Shown here piece by piece: positions 11,815-22,954 of a DNA stretch of 64,000 bases (its first letter is position 1; each line of letters starts with the position of its first letter). The notes below the pieces were generated by a model. It did no database searches. It saw only the letters and a list, made by a program, of their open reading frames with translations, and was not told the DNA's origin. The translations under genes were made by a program, and so were the position numbers. Source of the stretch: Capra hircus (lineage: Eukaryota; Chordata; Mammalia; Artiodactyla; Bovidae); assembly GCF_001704415.2 (NCBI RefSeq), contig NC_030811.1:79130069-79194068 (forward strand), in the 5' to 3' direction.

Positions 11815-12165
11815 GAATGCTTAATGCACAGTGAGACCAAACAAACCAAAACAAAGGATTTTGGAGAAGAGAATGATTTATTGCAGAGCCAAACAAGAAG
11901 AATGGGTGGATCATGTTCCAATACCCAAACCCCCCTGATAGTTTTGAGAAAAAGGTTTTTATAGAAAAAATTTGAAGTGAGGGCTGCAGGATATTGTGAC
12001 TTTTTTCTGATAGGTTGGTGGTAATACAGTGGTGTTCCAGAAATCTTGTGCTCAGCCTGAAGTCACCATCCTCCACTTGGGTGGAGGCCTTAGTTCCTAC
12101 AGAATAGTTCAAAGATATTGTTATGTATATTCCTTGAGGAGGAACCAGGACCCTGCCTCAAGGTT
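11815..12165 (-). mobile_element. possible old LTR fragment
   Basis: The pattern gaatgatttattgcagagcc, gaatgggtggatcatg, ggtttttatag and aggttggtggtaatacagtgg looks like a reverse-oriented endogenous retrovirus LTR, in which AATAAA lies on the minus strand near 11877. The family is not identified and the ends are guesses. Confidence 0.3.
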
Positions 12166-12230
12166 GTGCTTTTTTTTTTTTTTTCTTGACTGATCCTCCC
12201 TTATTTCTGTATTCCCTCCATTCCCTCATT

Positions 12231-12427
12231 TGTTGTTGGTGGTGGTTTTCAGTAGCTAACTTGTGTCCCACTCTTTGCAACCCCATCGACTGCAACACAC
12301 CAGGCTTCTCTGTCTTTTACCATCTCCTGGAGCTTGCTCAAACTCATGTCCATTGAGTTGGTGATGCCATCCAACCATCTCATCCTCTGTTGTCCCCTTC
12401 TCCTCCTGCCTTCAGTCTTTCCCAGCA
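12231..12427 (-). mobile_element. BovB 3' end fragment
   Basis: Reverse complement of the last ~200 bases of BovB: gttgttggtggtggttttca tail, ccactctttgcaaccccat, gttggtgatgccatccaacc and catctcatcctctgttgtcc. The chance minus-strand frame across it (GRRRRGQQRMRWLDG) is the BovB C-terminal signature. Confidence 0.92.
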
Positions 12428-12715
12428 AAGAGCTTGAATCTGTTCTTTGGAAATCAGGGAAGGTCAAGGAGGCTGAATGAAGCTCATTTCCTACAAACAA
12501 GTGGGAGTGGAGGACAGAAAGACATTTATGCCCAGGAGGGCCTGATGGGGTCCTGTTCAGTTTCATAAACATACAGAGGAAAACACTCAAAAAAGATCTT
12601 ACGGCTTTCAGCTTAAAATTGTAGCCACGAGACAGGTATGATAATGCAAGACTCACTAATTTATTTTTTTAAGGTTGAATCCAAGTTGTGTTTCTAGTAG
12701 ATGGAATAAGTTAAG

Positions 12716-12767
12716 GTTACCTGCTCAGATGACTTAAACTTGTTACCTGCTCAGATGACTTAAACTT
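12716..12767. repeat. 26-bp tandem duplication
   Basis: Two adjacent perfect copies of a 26-base unit (12716-12741 and 12742-12767, starting gttacctgctcagatgac). The surrounding DNA (12428-12816) shows no gene or other repeat. Confidence 0.97.
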
Positions 12768-12816
12768 TTTACTAATTTTGGTAGAGAAGACCTAAGGTTT
12801 TTAATTGCCTAGTTTC

Positions 12817-13101
12817 TTTTTTCAATTAATTATTTTATTTACTTGTTCTTTATTTTAGGTTTCCCTGGTCTTGCTGCACACAGGCTTTCTCTGGTTGCGG
12901 CAGGCAGGGGCTTCTCTTGTTACAGAGCACGGGCTCTAGGCTTGAGGGCTTCAGTAGTTGCAGGACTCCAGCTCAATAGTTGTGACGCAGGGGCTTCGTT
13001 GCTCTGAAGCACATGGGATCTTTCTGACCAGGGACTGAACCCATGTCCTCTGCACTGGCCGGTGGATTCTTAACCATTGGGCCACCAGGGAAGTCCCTGG
13101 A
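12817..13101 (-). mobile_element. long tRNA-derived (CHR-type) SINE
   Basis: Reverse complement of the longer cetartiodactyl SINE: cctggtcttgctgcac, tctctggttgcgg, ttgttacagagcacggg, cttcagtagttgc, gaccagggactgaaccc and taaccattgggccaccagg. A 7-base repeat tagtttc at 12810-12816 and 13102-13108 may be the target-site duplication. Confidence 0.8.
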
Positions 13102-13335
13102 TAGTTTCCAAATTACATTTCCCCTTCTTCTCCCTTCTGATAAGAATGACCTCCCTGAAGTTTGCATTTCAAAGAGAGAACCCTCATTTCTATAGAAGAC
13201 CAGGTAGAATATTTGCATCTCAAAAACACAAAGAAAGAATGCTGGTTCTCCAAGAACTTTTGTTTCCTAAGGCTAGAATTTATACAATACCTACAAGCCT
13301 TTGTAATGAATAGGGGAAGTTTAGGATTGGTATCA

Positions 13336-14372
13336 CAACATCTGTGGAAAATTCTTAAAGAGATGGGAATACCAGCCCACCTGACCTGCCTCCTGAGAAA
13401 TCTGTATGCAGGTCAAGAAGCAACAGTTAGAACTGGGCATGAAACAATAGACTGGTTCCATATCAGGAAAGGAGTATGTCAAGGCTGTATATTGTCACCC
13501 TGCTTATTTAACTTATATGCAGAGTACATCATGAGAAACACCAGGCTGGAAGAAGCACAAGCTGGAATCAAGATTGCTGGGAGAAATATCAATAACCTCA
13601 GATATGCAGATGACACCACCCTTTTGGCAGAAAGAGAAGTACTTAAGAGCTTGATGAAAGTGAAAGAGGAGAGTGAAAAAGTTGGCTTAAAACTCAACAT
13701 TCAGAAAATTAAGATCATGGCATCTGGTCACGTCACCTCATGGCAAATAGATGGGGAAACAGTGAAAACCGTGACAAACTTTATTTTGGGGAGGCTCCAA
13801 AATCACTGCAGATGGTGACTGCAGCCATGAAATTAAAGGATGCTTGCTCCTTGAAAGAAAAGCTATGACCAATAGACAGCATGTTAAAAAGCAGAGACAT
13901 TACTTTGCCAACAAAGGTCCATCTAGGCAAGGCTATGGTTTTTCCAGTAGTCATGTATGGATGTGAGAGTTGGACTATAAAGAAAACTGAGTGCCAAAGA
14001 ATTGATGCTTTTGAAATGTGGTGTTGGAGAAGACTCTTAAAGAGTCCCTTGGACTGCAAAGAGATCCAACCAGTCAATCCTCAAGGAAATCAGTCCTGAA
14101 TATTCAATGGAAGGACTGATGCTGAAGCAGAAGCTCCAATATTTGGCCACAGATGCAAAGAACTGACTCATTGAAAAAGACCCTGATGCTGGGAAAGATT
14201 GAAGGCCAGAGGTGAAGGGAACAACAGAGGATGAGATGGTTTGATGGCATCACCGACTCAGTGGACATGAGTTTGAGTAAGTTCCGGATGTTGGTGATGG
14301 ACAGGGAAGCCTGGCGTGCTGCAGCCCATGGGGTCACAAAGAGTTGGACATGACTGAGTGATTGAACTGACT
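13336..14372 (+). mobile_element. BovB LINE, 5'-truncated, YADD intact
   Basis: It starts in the reverse transcriptase domain (tgtggaaaattctt) and runs to the BovB 3' end (gattgaactgactga). From about 13345 to 13818 one frame stays open through the catalytic box YADD (13603-13614) and the following LKSLMKVKEESEKVGLKLN block, then shifts near 13790. Later blocks (MYGCESWTIKK, DAFEMWCWRRLL) sit in another frame. The endonuclease half is missing, so it cannot be active. Confidence 0.93.
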
Positions 14373-15289
14373 GAAGGTTGTTACAAATAATAAGGAGAAT
14401 TTTTAATTGCTTCTGGAGCCACACCTCTGGTTCTATAAAAGAGAAGAACAGCTGTTTCTAATTTCTCAAAGAATAGAATTGCAGCCTGAATGATTCCAAG
14501 GCACTGATCCTTCCATCTAACTACGTTATCTACAATTTGCTTCTTTATATCAGGGGCATCTTCATTAAGATAGAAATAAAATATTCCTATGTTCCAAATT
14601 TAGAACCATTTGTCTTGGAAAAGGTTTTGTTTCCCTCTGGTTACATAGTTTCATTTAGCCTAGGGAAGAAGGCCTTAAAAATGTTTCTATCAGTCTCTAG
14701 AGTATCACCTTCCAATTTTACTAACTCCTCACTATAGAGCTATTGAAGTTTTTTTAAAAATTCTTTCGAATATCCTATCAGATTTCAGCTGGTAAACAAA
14801 TAGTAAACATTCTTGGCAGCATTGAATGCCCCCATGGATGAGACAGGCATTCCCAGAGAGGATGCAGAAGAAACTATCCTCCCAATATCCAGATCTACTC
14901 CCAAAGATAGCCAAAAGGAAGACAGACTTAGATCCCTAAAGAACTGGCAGCAGTTGATAGGATGCTGGCTGGAAATGTAGTTAAACCTACATTTCTGTCT
15001 AGCCATATTTTTGGGCCCCTCACACTTGCAGCTGAGCTGCTTGCATATGCAAGAGCCAAAAACCTGCATGCCCCAAGCAGACAAAAAGGCAAGCCAAGTA
15101 CTCAGGACACAAATGAGATACACAGGAAGACAATAGCTTCCCTTGGGATAGGAAGGATTAACGATTAATGGGAACCCCAGAGGAAGGGGCAAGGTGAAAT
15201 TTTACCTCCCATCAAATGACAAAACTAAAACAATTTCATAACAAGTTTGACATCCTATTGAAATGTGCGTGAAACCTGAGTTCTATTCA
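14373..15289. other. unique DNA, no gene seen
   Basis: The minus-strand frame at 14785-15192 (135 codons) is the longest here. It has no recognisable domain, overlaps a + strand frame and is interrupted by low-complexity stretches. It may belong to ERV-derived sequence next door, but I cannot show that. Confidence 0.35.
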
Positions 15290-15790
15290 TGGAGCCAAAG
15301 TATGAATTTGAAAACTCACAAACACTCACACAGGCAAAGTTTATTTTAGAAGACAGAGACATAAAGCCCTCAGCATAGTCACTGAGAGGAGGTGAAGAGC
15401 CCCTGAAAGGCGGGGATTACAGCAGTTTTATATCTTTAATATTTGTTGGAGGAGTGTGTGATTTCCTTGGTTCTGTCTCGCCGTAGCAAAAATTTGAAGC
15501 GACGTATGGACCAGTGTTACAGGTCAGTTACAGTTCAGATTAAATGGCAGACCCATGTTACAGCTTGGTTACAGCTCAATTTTATTTGGCAAGCAAAGGA
15601 AAATACATCCTTGAGGCGTGAGGTTGGGCTGACCCAAAAGAAGCAAAGAGAAGAAGGCAGCTTAATTTTGTCTCCTCTTTGTATATGTTTTTTCTCCTCC
15701 CCCTGAGCCTGCTCTATTGAATTGGATTAGCCAGGAGGGCTGTTTGTCTCACCTGAGGTTCTCTGGTCCTAGACCTTCCTTTGTTCTATT
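15290..15790 (-). mobile_element. LTR-like sequence
   Basis: Read on the minus strand it has promoter- and polyadenylation-like spacing: TATAAAA at 15426-15432, then AATAAA at 15340-15345 followed by a GT-rich stretch. Upstream lies a U3-like block with repeated ctgtaac words. This arrangement is typical of a retroviral LTR. The family is not identified and no terminal inverted bases were pinned down. Confidence 0.4.
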
Positions 15791-16129
15791 TTCATGGGCC
15801 TTTTCCTTTCTTTGTCTTTTAGTCACTGCTAGTTTGGACTTTTTTTTTTCTTATTCTAACTACCTAACGTATTGATCTGTACATTTTTGGTTGGCTCTTG
15901 ACTTTAATATATGTCATTTTTGACCAATTAGTTTAAATGTTGCAAAAGTCCAGTTTGTCAATTTTATGACTTTCTTGGATCCCTCACTTTCTCAGTTTCT
16001 CCAGACATTGCAACACCATCTCTTGACACTTTTTCAAGACTCCAGACTATTATTTAGGGACCAAATGTATGTTCTAAGAGCTATTGGTCTTCTTGGAGTT
16101 TTTTTTTTTTTTTCCTTGATAAACTGAAC

Positions 16130-16640
16130 AGCAGTTAATGATTGTTTTGTCCTGGGACTGAATGTTTTATGGTCCTCCAGACCAGGGCGGCATGCATCTG
16201 AATGCCAGGAAATTGGAACAAAGAGTGAGATGTTTATTTGAGAAGAGAAAAATTGAAATTAAAACAAGGAATTGAGTTCTCAAAGTCTTATACTGTCTAG
16301 CAGTTTCTGCCTCACTTCTTCTAAGGGAAAGCAATCCATGAACTGGGGCCGTAGTGTCTCACAAGCAGTGGAGCACTCTCCCCTGGGGATTTTGGGCAAG
16401 AGCCAGTGTTGTAAGTGTGGAAGAGGAAATGCATAACAGGGCATGACTGGCCAGGAGGTGGGGGATTTCCTTATAAGGCTAGCAGATCCTGTTTTCCAGG
16501 GTACCGGGAGCTAGCTTAGCTGAGCGGGAGTACTGTGATTGGTGTATGTTAGGATTCACTGACAGGTATTTCCTAAGTGCAGGCTGACTTGGGTTTAGTC
16601 TTGTGATGTAGACTGGACCACTGGGCCAGCCTCCATTGTA
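16130..16640 (-). mobile_element. probable ERV LTR (3' side)
   Basis: On the minus strand, CTTATAAGG at about 16470-16479 could serve as TATA box and AATAAA lies at 16233-16238, about 240 bases further on. It lies directly downstream, on the same strand, of ERV gag-protease remnants, which fits a 3' LTR after a deletion of most of pol and env. Boundaries are approximate. Confidence 0.5.
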
Positions 16641-17699
16641 TGGGTTCCAAGATACTGACTAACCTTATCATCTCCTTTGTCCACCAACCCTGCAGAGCTC
16701 CATCAGGGCTGACTCTGGTAAGAATTCTCACCCTTCACTGACTTCACCCAGTTTTCTCAGGATCTCATCTGTAGGCTTCCAAAGCTAGCTGGATGTAAAG
16801 CAGAGAGTGTAGCCCTGGTATCTACCAGGATTTGGTGAGATTTTCCATTACTTTTAATTTTTTTCCCCTTGGCAATTTAAGAATATCTGGTAGCAGTTCA
16901 TGGGGAAATCCCTGAGTCCCATGAATACTGGGAGAGACCCATATGAGAGCCCTTTTTTGAGGGTAGATATATATGGAAACATTTGTATTGGTATGAAAGA
17001 ATTTGACAAAATCTTTTTAGAACTTTTTTTTTTCCCAATGTCTCCATTGAATGCAAATGAGGCACTGGTCTTTGGGCCAGGATTTAGATGGCAGACCCCA
17101 GGAGGGTGCAGCAGGGGAGTCCCAGGTGTTTTAGATTTCTGGTCTTGAAGCTGCTGCGTTTGTCAAGCCACTAACTTGGTGGACTTTTCTTCATTATCTT
17201 TTGGTCTCTTTGAGGTAGAAAGGCAATTCAGACAGAAGATAGAAGGAGGGTAGAGGCAAGTGGTAGCAGTCACATCAGTCTTAGTCTTTTGTTTTAGATA
17301 CCTCTTCTTTAGTTTTTCTTAAGCCTTTTGCAGTGAATCTATCAATGAAGCTATTTTGGAATTTTTAAGCTTTTCAGTGGCTTTTGAATGTCAATTAATT
17401 TGCTTGTTCATTTGAAAGCCCTGCTTTCAAGTGCATTTCTTAAATGAACAATTTCGTCTAAATGGAACATTCTCCATAATAGCCATATAAGTTTAGGTTT
17501 TCTTTATAAGATTTTACCATTTCTGTGGATATCTATAGCTTCTGTTACCACAGTTCCTAGATATAAAATAAGGACGTGTGCCAGAAGGTGGCATGCTCAG
17601 TTCTTTGAAACTTAAGAACCCTATTTTCTTGGCTAAGTGTTAGGTCTCTGAGCCATATTAATACCTAAGAGGGATGAGTCTCTGAGTTGGAGGTTTTGT
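16641..17699 (-). pseudogene. ERV gag (C-terminus) and protease remnant
   Basis: On the minus strand a retroviral zinc-knuckle remnant is visible at 17038-17064: Cys-x2-Cys-x4-His in gammaretroviral spacing, with the last Cys lost. About 75 codons downstream, the protease active-site region at 16808-16825 reads VDTRAT, where a working aspartic protease has DTG. Stops and frameshifts surround both. Order and spacing fit gag followed by pro of a class I ERV. The rest of the sequence up to 17699 looks like degraded gag but has no firm motif. Confidence 0.65.
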
Positions 17700-18061
17700 G
17701 ATGTGATGGAATCCCAGCTGAGTTATTTCAAATCCTAAAAGATGTTGCTGTAAAAGTGCTGCACTAAATATGCCAGCAAATTGGAAAACTCAGTAGTGGC
17801 CACGGGACTGGAAAGGTCAGTTTTCATTCCAGTCCCAAAGAAAGGTAGTGCCAAAGAATGTTCGAACTATTGCACAATTGCACTCATCTCACACGCTAGC
17901 AACTAATGCTCAAAATTCTCCTAGCAAGGCTCCAACAGTATGTGAACCAAGAACTTCCAGATGTTCAAGCTGGATTTAGAAAAGGCAGAGAAGCCAGAGG
18001 TCAAATTGCCAACATTCATTAGATCATCGAAAAAGCAAGAGAGTTCCAGAAAAACATCTAC

Positions 18062-18063
<2 letters not shown>

Positions 18064-18100
<37 letters not shown>

Positions 18101-18959
18101 TTTTAATTGGGGGCTAGTTACTTTACAACATTGTAGTGGTTTTTGCCATACATTGACATGAATCAGCCATGGATGTACATGTGTTCCCCATCCTGAACCC
18201 CCCCTACCACCTCCCTCCCCACCCCATCCCTCAGGGTCATCCCAGTGCACCAGCCCTGAGCCCCCTGTCTCATTCATCAAACCTGGATTGGTGATCTGTT
18301 TCACATATGATAATATACATGTTTCAATGCTATTCTCTCAAATCATCCCACCCTTGCCTTCTCCTGCAAAGTCCAAAAGACTGTTCTATACATCTGTGTC
18401 TCTTTTGCTGTCTCACAAAAAGGGTCATCATTAACATCTTTCTAAATTCCATATATATGTGTTAGTATACTGTATTGGTGTTTTTCTTTCTGGCTTACTT
18501 CACTCTGTATAATCGGCTCCAGTTTCATCCACCTCATTAGAACTGATTCAAATGTATTCTTTTTAATGGCTGAGTAATACTCCATTGTGCATATGTACCA
18601 CAGCTCTCTTATCCATTCATCTGCTGATGGACATCTAGGTTGCTTCCATGTCCTGGCTATTATAAACAGTGCTGCAGTGAACATTGAGGTACATGTGTCT
18701 CTTTCAATTCTGGTTTCCTTGGTGTGTATGCCCAGCAGTGGGATGCTGGGTCATATGGCAGTTCTATTTCCAGTTTTCTAAGGAATCTCTGCACTGTTCT
18801 CCATAGTGGCTGTACTAGTTTGTATTCCCATCAACAGTGTAAGAGCGTTCCCTTTTCTCTACACCCTGTCCAGCATTTATTGTTTGTAGACTTTTGGATA
18901 GCAGTCATTCTGACTGGTGTGGGTTGGTACCTCATTGTGGTTTTGATTTGCATTTCTCT
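18064..18959 (-). mobile_element. ruminant L1 3' end, inserted in BovB
   Basis: A 5'-truncated L1 in reverse orientation. The tail is a run of TTTA units (18064 to about 18102), then the 3' UTR, then the end of ORF2. A perfect 13-base target-site duplication, aaaacatctactt, lies at 18051-18063 and 18960-18972, and BovB continues without loss on either side. The insertion is therefore younger than the BovB copy. Confidence 0.96.
18442..18684 (-). pseudogene. L1 ORF2 C-terminal end
   Basis: An open frame of 80 codons ending at the normal ORF2 stop. It carries the conserved L1 C-terminal stretch: TWKQPRCPSADEW, then YYSAIKKN, then LEPIIQSEVSQKEKH. ORF2 encodes the endonuclease and reverse transcriptase, but only the tail of the protein is present here, so it has no activity. 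Further ORF2 sequence lies at 18685-18959 with broken frames. Confidence 0.9.
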
Positions 18960-20078
18960 AAAACATCTACTTCTGCTTTATTGACTACACCAAAGCCCTT
19001 GACTGTGTGGATCACAACAAACTGGAAAATTCTTCAAGAGATGGGGATACCAGACCACCTTACTTGCCTCCTGAGAAATCTGTATGCACGTCAAGAAGCA
19101 ACAGTTAGAACCAGACATGGAACAACAGACTGGTTCCAAACTGGGAAAGGAGTACATCAAGGCTGTATATTGCCACCCTGCTTATTTAACTTATATACAG
19201 ACTATACCATGTGAAATGCCAGATGGGATGAAGCACAAGCTGGAATCAAGATTGCTGGGAGAAAAAAAAAAGATTGCTGGGAGAAATATCAATAACCTCA
19301 GATACGCAGATGACACCACCATTAATGGCAGAAAGTGAAGAGGAACTAAAGAGCCTCTTGATGAAAGTGAAAGAGGAGAGTGAAAACGCTGGCTTAAAAC
19401 TCAGCATTCAAACAACGAAGATCATGGCATCTAGTCCCATCACTTCATGGCAAATAGATGGGGAAACAGTGGAAACAGTGACAGTCTTTATTTTCTTGGT
19501 CTCCAAAATCACTGCAGATGGTGACTACAGCCATGAAATTAAGACACTTGCTCCTTGGAAGAAAAGCTATGACCAACCTAGACAGCATGTTAAAAAGCAG
19601 AGACATTACTTTGTTTACAAATGTCCGTCTAGTCAAAGCTATGGTTTTTCCAGCAGTCATGTATGGATGTAATGGTTGGACCATAAGAAAGCTGAGCACC
19701 TAAGAATTGATGCTTTTGAACTGTGGTGATGGAGAAGACTCTTGAGAGTCCCTTGGACAGCAAGGAGATCCAACCAGTCAACCCTCAAGGAAATCAGTCC
19801 TGAATATTCATTGGAAGGACTCACGCTGAAGCTGAAACTCCTATTCTTTGGCCACCTGATGGGAAGAACTGACTCACTGGAAAAGACCCTGATGCTAGAA
19901 AAGATTGAAGGCAGGAGGAGAAGGCGATGACAGAGGATGGGATGGTTGGATGGTATCACCGACTTGAAGGATATGAGCTTGAGCAAGCCTCAGGAGTTGT
20001 TGATGGACAGAGAAGCTTGACATGCTGCTGTCCATGGGGTCGCAAAGAGTCAGACATGACTGAGTGACTGAACTGAGC

Positions 20079-20690
20079 TGAACAGTGTACCTTACTGCAT
20101 GGAAATTTTCTTCAAGTTGTGGAGTGACCTAGTGTTAACCTCGCCTCTTCCATGACCAATTTGTCTTAGCTCAGGAGCCTTAAGTTTGGGTAACCAGTGT
20201 GCTTAGAGCTTTTAAGCATCTGACTCATGCCCACCACTTTGCAGCTTTGGCTGCAAATCCCCATTAGCAGCACACCTGTTATTCCTTTCACAGAAAGATT
20301 TCTTCATTTTAATAGTAGCAGATACCTTGATGGCTTTTAATAGTCTGACTTGTACCTACTTAGATTTTTATTTTGATGGTCAAAACAGTCCAAATTTCTT
20401 GTCTTATTTTCCCAAGTTGTCCAGCGGCTTAAGCTGTGGATTTACTTCAAAACTTTTTGAGTCCCCCATAGCTGCCTTCTGTTGTGTAGTAGTATTTCCA
20501 ATATAACAATCCCGGCCCAATTCTGGTGGCCAGATCCTTTCTGGGAACTTTAATAAATCCTGGGATTTTTTTCCAGAATCTTGGTACCTTTCTGAGAACT
20601 TTCACAAACCCTGGAGCCTTTCGAGGAAAGAAAGAAGAATCCCACCTCCCTCTGAGGAAGAGGGAGTGACTACTCATGAAGGTGTCTGTA
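20079..20690 (-). pseudogene. ERV leader and gag start remnant (probable)
   Basis: This is the sequence on the other side of the BovB insertion. Read on the minus strand, a leader-like stretch contains an imperfect tandem repeat of about 40 bases (around 20528-20610), then an ATG near 20475 and a frame with the words NPQLKPLDN that soon meets stops. Position and strand fit the 5' gag end of the same ERV as 16641-17699. No 5' LTR could be matched to its right. Assignment rests mainly on context. Confidence 0.4.
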
Positions 20691-21522
20691 TGAAACACCA
20701 CTACTCTGATCAGATAATTGAACAGAAAATTTACCATTTCACTTTTATGTTTTTTAAAATCTTGGAGGTAGAATTTATAAACTTTTCTTTCATAGTATAC
20801 TCAGCATCTTCATGCTATTGTTATAAAAATTCTCATCACTCCGCTGCTATTAAAATTAGTATAAAATCTATGCTAAGATTTCAGTGGGTAAGTAGAGCCT
20901 TTCAAGTGGGAAAAAAGTGTATCAAATATATATATATAATTATGATTATTTTATTTATAATTTTCACTTAATAATCATGGGGAACAGCACTGACTTTCAG
21001 TATTTGGGCTTGTGAGAACATGAGTGAAAATACAGCATGTATTTTTTTCCCCATGTGTCATTCCCCTTTATCTAATAGTACTTTGCCAATCATAATATGG
21101 TAATCACACCAAGGTCACTGTTAATATTTTTTAGCAAGTCCATATTTTTAACTTTTTTCTTATTACTCAAACATCACAAATAAATCCTAAAGTTATGATT
21201 TCACTAACATATCAGCAGTCTATTTTCAAAGATGAGGGTGCTTAGGTAATGAAATCATGGCTTGTTTCTTCATCTTTCAGAAAGTATTATGCCCATATAG
21301 TAAGCAATGGACTTACCATTGTTTAAGTGTATGAAATATACTTCATATACTTAAGAGTCTTTATATTTTTTATTTTGTTTAGCAAATCACATATTTAAAA
21401 GCATTTCATAAAATAATAAATATGCTAATGCTTCTTTTCTATTAAAAGAGGAGCACTTCTATTTTAAAATTTTTATAATTATTAGATATTTTTTCCTTCA
21501 GAGCAAAGCAAAATAAGATAGA
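20691..21522. other. unique AT-rich DNA, no gene seen
   Basis: A 101-codon frame at 20666-20971 is AT-rich, starts in ERV-derived sequence and is not recognised. No repeat family seen. Confidence 0.35.
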
Positions 21523-21532
21523 CAGTATTTCT

Positions 21533-21740
21533 GAAAAGTGAAAGTGAAAGTCGCTCAATCCTGTCCGACTCCTTGGTGACTGCATGGACTATACAGCCCA
21601 CGGAATTCTCCAGGCCAGAATACTGGAGTGGATAGCTATTCCCTTCTCCCGGGGATCTTTCCAACCCAGGGATTGAACCCAGGTCTTCCACATTGCAGGC
21701 AAATTCTTTACCAGCTGAGCCACCAGAGAGGCCAAATATC
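21533..21740 (-). mobile_element. Bov-tA SINE
   Basis: Reverse complement of Bov-tA (tail gtgaaagtcgctcaatc on the left, head accagctgagccaccag on the right). A perfect 10-base target-site duplication, cagtatttct, lies at 21523-21532 and 21741-21750. Confidence 0.95.
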
Positions 21741-21750
21741 CAGTATTTCT

Positions 21751-22954
21751 AGATAATCTTAATCCAGTGGGAGGAAGTAATGATTTCACAGCAGAATACC
21801 TGACACGTGCTTATAATTTAAAAATATACCTGGGGGCAGAGGAGATATACCTTCTATCCCTGCTGCCTGTGATCACCTTATACCATCCTTGTAGTTAGTT
21901 TCTCCATTCTGTGCTCCACTCAAACCCCAGATTTCCTCAAAATTTAGCACTCTATGCATGTTGGTTGACAGTGACCCAATAAAACTAGACACTCACACCA
22001 AAGCCCGTGTTCAGTTTAGCATAAATGAACACTTAACACACCATTAAGTTACCCATTAAGGCCACCTGTTTTCTCTGCTTCACTGCTTCCTAACCCGCCA
22101 GGCAAAGGTTCTGAAGTGCTTCCAGGGAAAGCAGCACATCACAGCAGCCGCAAAGCGATAGTCAAGAGCAAGCAAGAGCTTCCCAGGCTGGTTGCTAGGT
22201 TGGAAACGCAGCTGGCCGCCCTAAATGTTCTCTGATTCTGTTTGAGAGCAAGGTTCAGAAAGAAAAATGTATGCATAAGGATGGGCAATGAATAGAAAGT
22301 AAATATTTACATATGTCTTTCCTTTTCTTTTGTGTCCAGAAGTGCTCTGTTAGCGTTTTCTCTGTGATCAAGTTGGACTTAAGAGATGTAAATTCCAAAA
22401 AAGTTGTATTTTGTGTGAGGAAATGTGAATGAAAATATATCCAAAAATTTTTTTACCCCTATAGTCACTATAATAGGGTCTATAATAGTTTGGTAAATAT
22501 AGCAAGAAAATTAATAACTACAGTAATAAGTTAGCTCCCTGACACTAGGCTAAAAAAGGTCTATGATTTGACTTATTAAATGTTTGCAAAAATTATTTTT
22601 TTATTTTGCAAATTAGAAAATTAAAATTCAAATATATGAAGTAAGTTTATCTGAGTTACCAGAACTACACAGTGGATGAACACACTGTGGAATTTTGGAG
22701 AAGTTTTCTTCTTTGAAATAAAGTGTTTCTTTTTGAAACACTTTGAAAGAAGAACACAGTGGAATTTTGGAATAAGGTCTCTCTGATGTTATTCCCTAAA
22801 GTATCTAAATTCACTTGGCATTCCCTTGTCTCTATTAAAAATGTGTTGTTTAACCTGATAGCTGTGGATCAAGTTGCCTTGTCTGCTGAGATCAGATGTT
22901 AAGTATCCACAAACATATTTAATTTGAAATCGAGCTTTGGTGATTTCATCATTC
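21751..22954. other. unique DNA, no gene seen
   Basis: No open frame or repeat family recognised. It contains a 10-bp hairpin at 22720-22744 flanked by 13-base direct repeats (see findings). Confidence 0.4.

Larger units (their letters stand above)
17700..20078 (+). mobile_element. BovB LINE, 5'-truncated, split by L1
   Basis: BovB sequence from the middle of the reverse transcriptase (gatggaatcccagctgag) to the 3' end (gagtgactgaactgagctg), with an L1 inserted at 18064-18959. The catalytic YADD box survives at 19303-19314, but the frame is lost just before and after it. A 16-base segment is duplicated at 19249-19264 and 19271-19286 across a short A run. The whole BovB sits inside the minus-strand ERV remnant. 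Confidence 0.93.

Noticed and set aside
12249..12656. 135-codon minus-strand open frame
   Set aside because: Its C-terminal half is the known BovB 3' signature (RRRRGQQRMRWLDG) and its N-terminal half is unrelated flanking sequence, so it is a chance fusion.
14785..15192. 135-codon minus-strand open frame with hydrophobic start
   Set aside because: No recognisable domain, an opposite-strand frame covers the same DNA, and no promoter, splice or polyadenylation context supports it.
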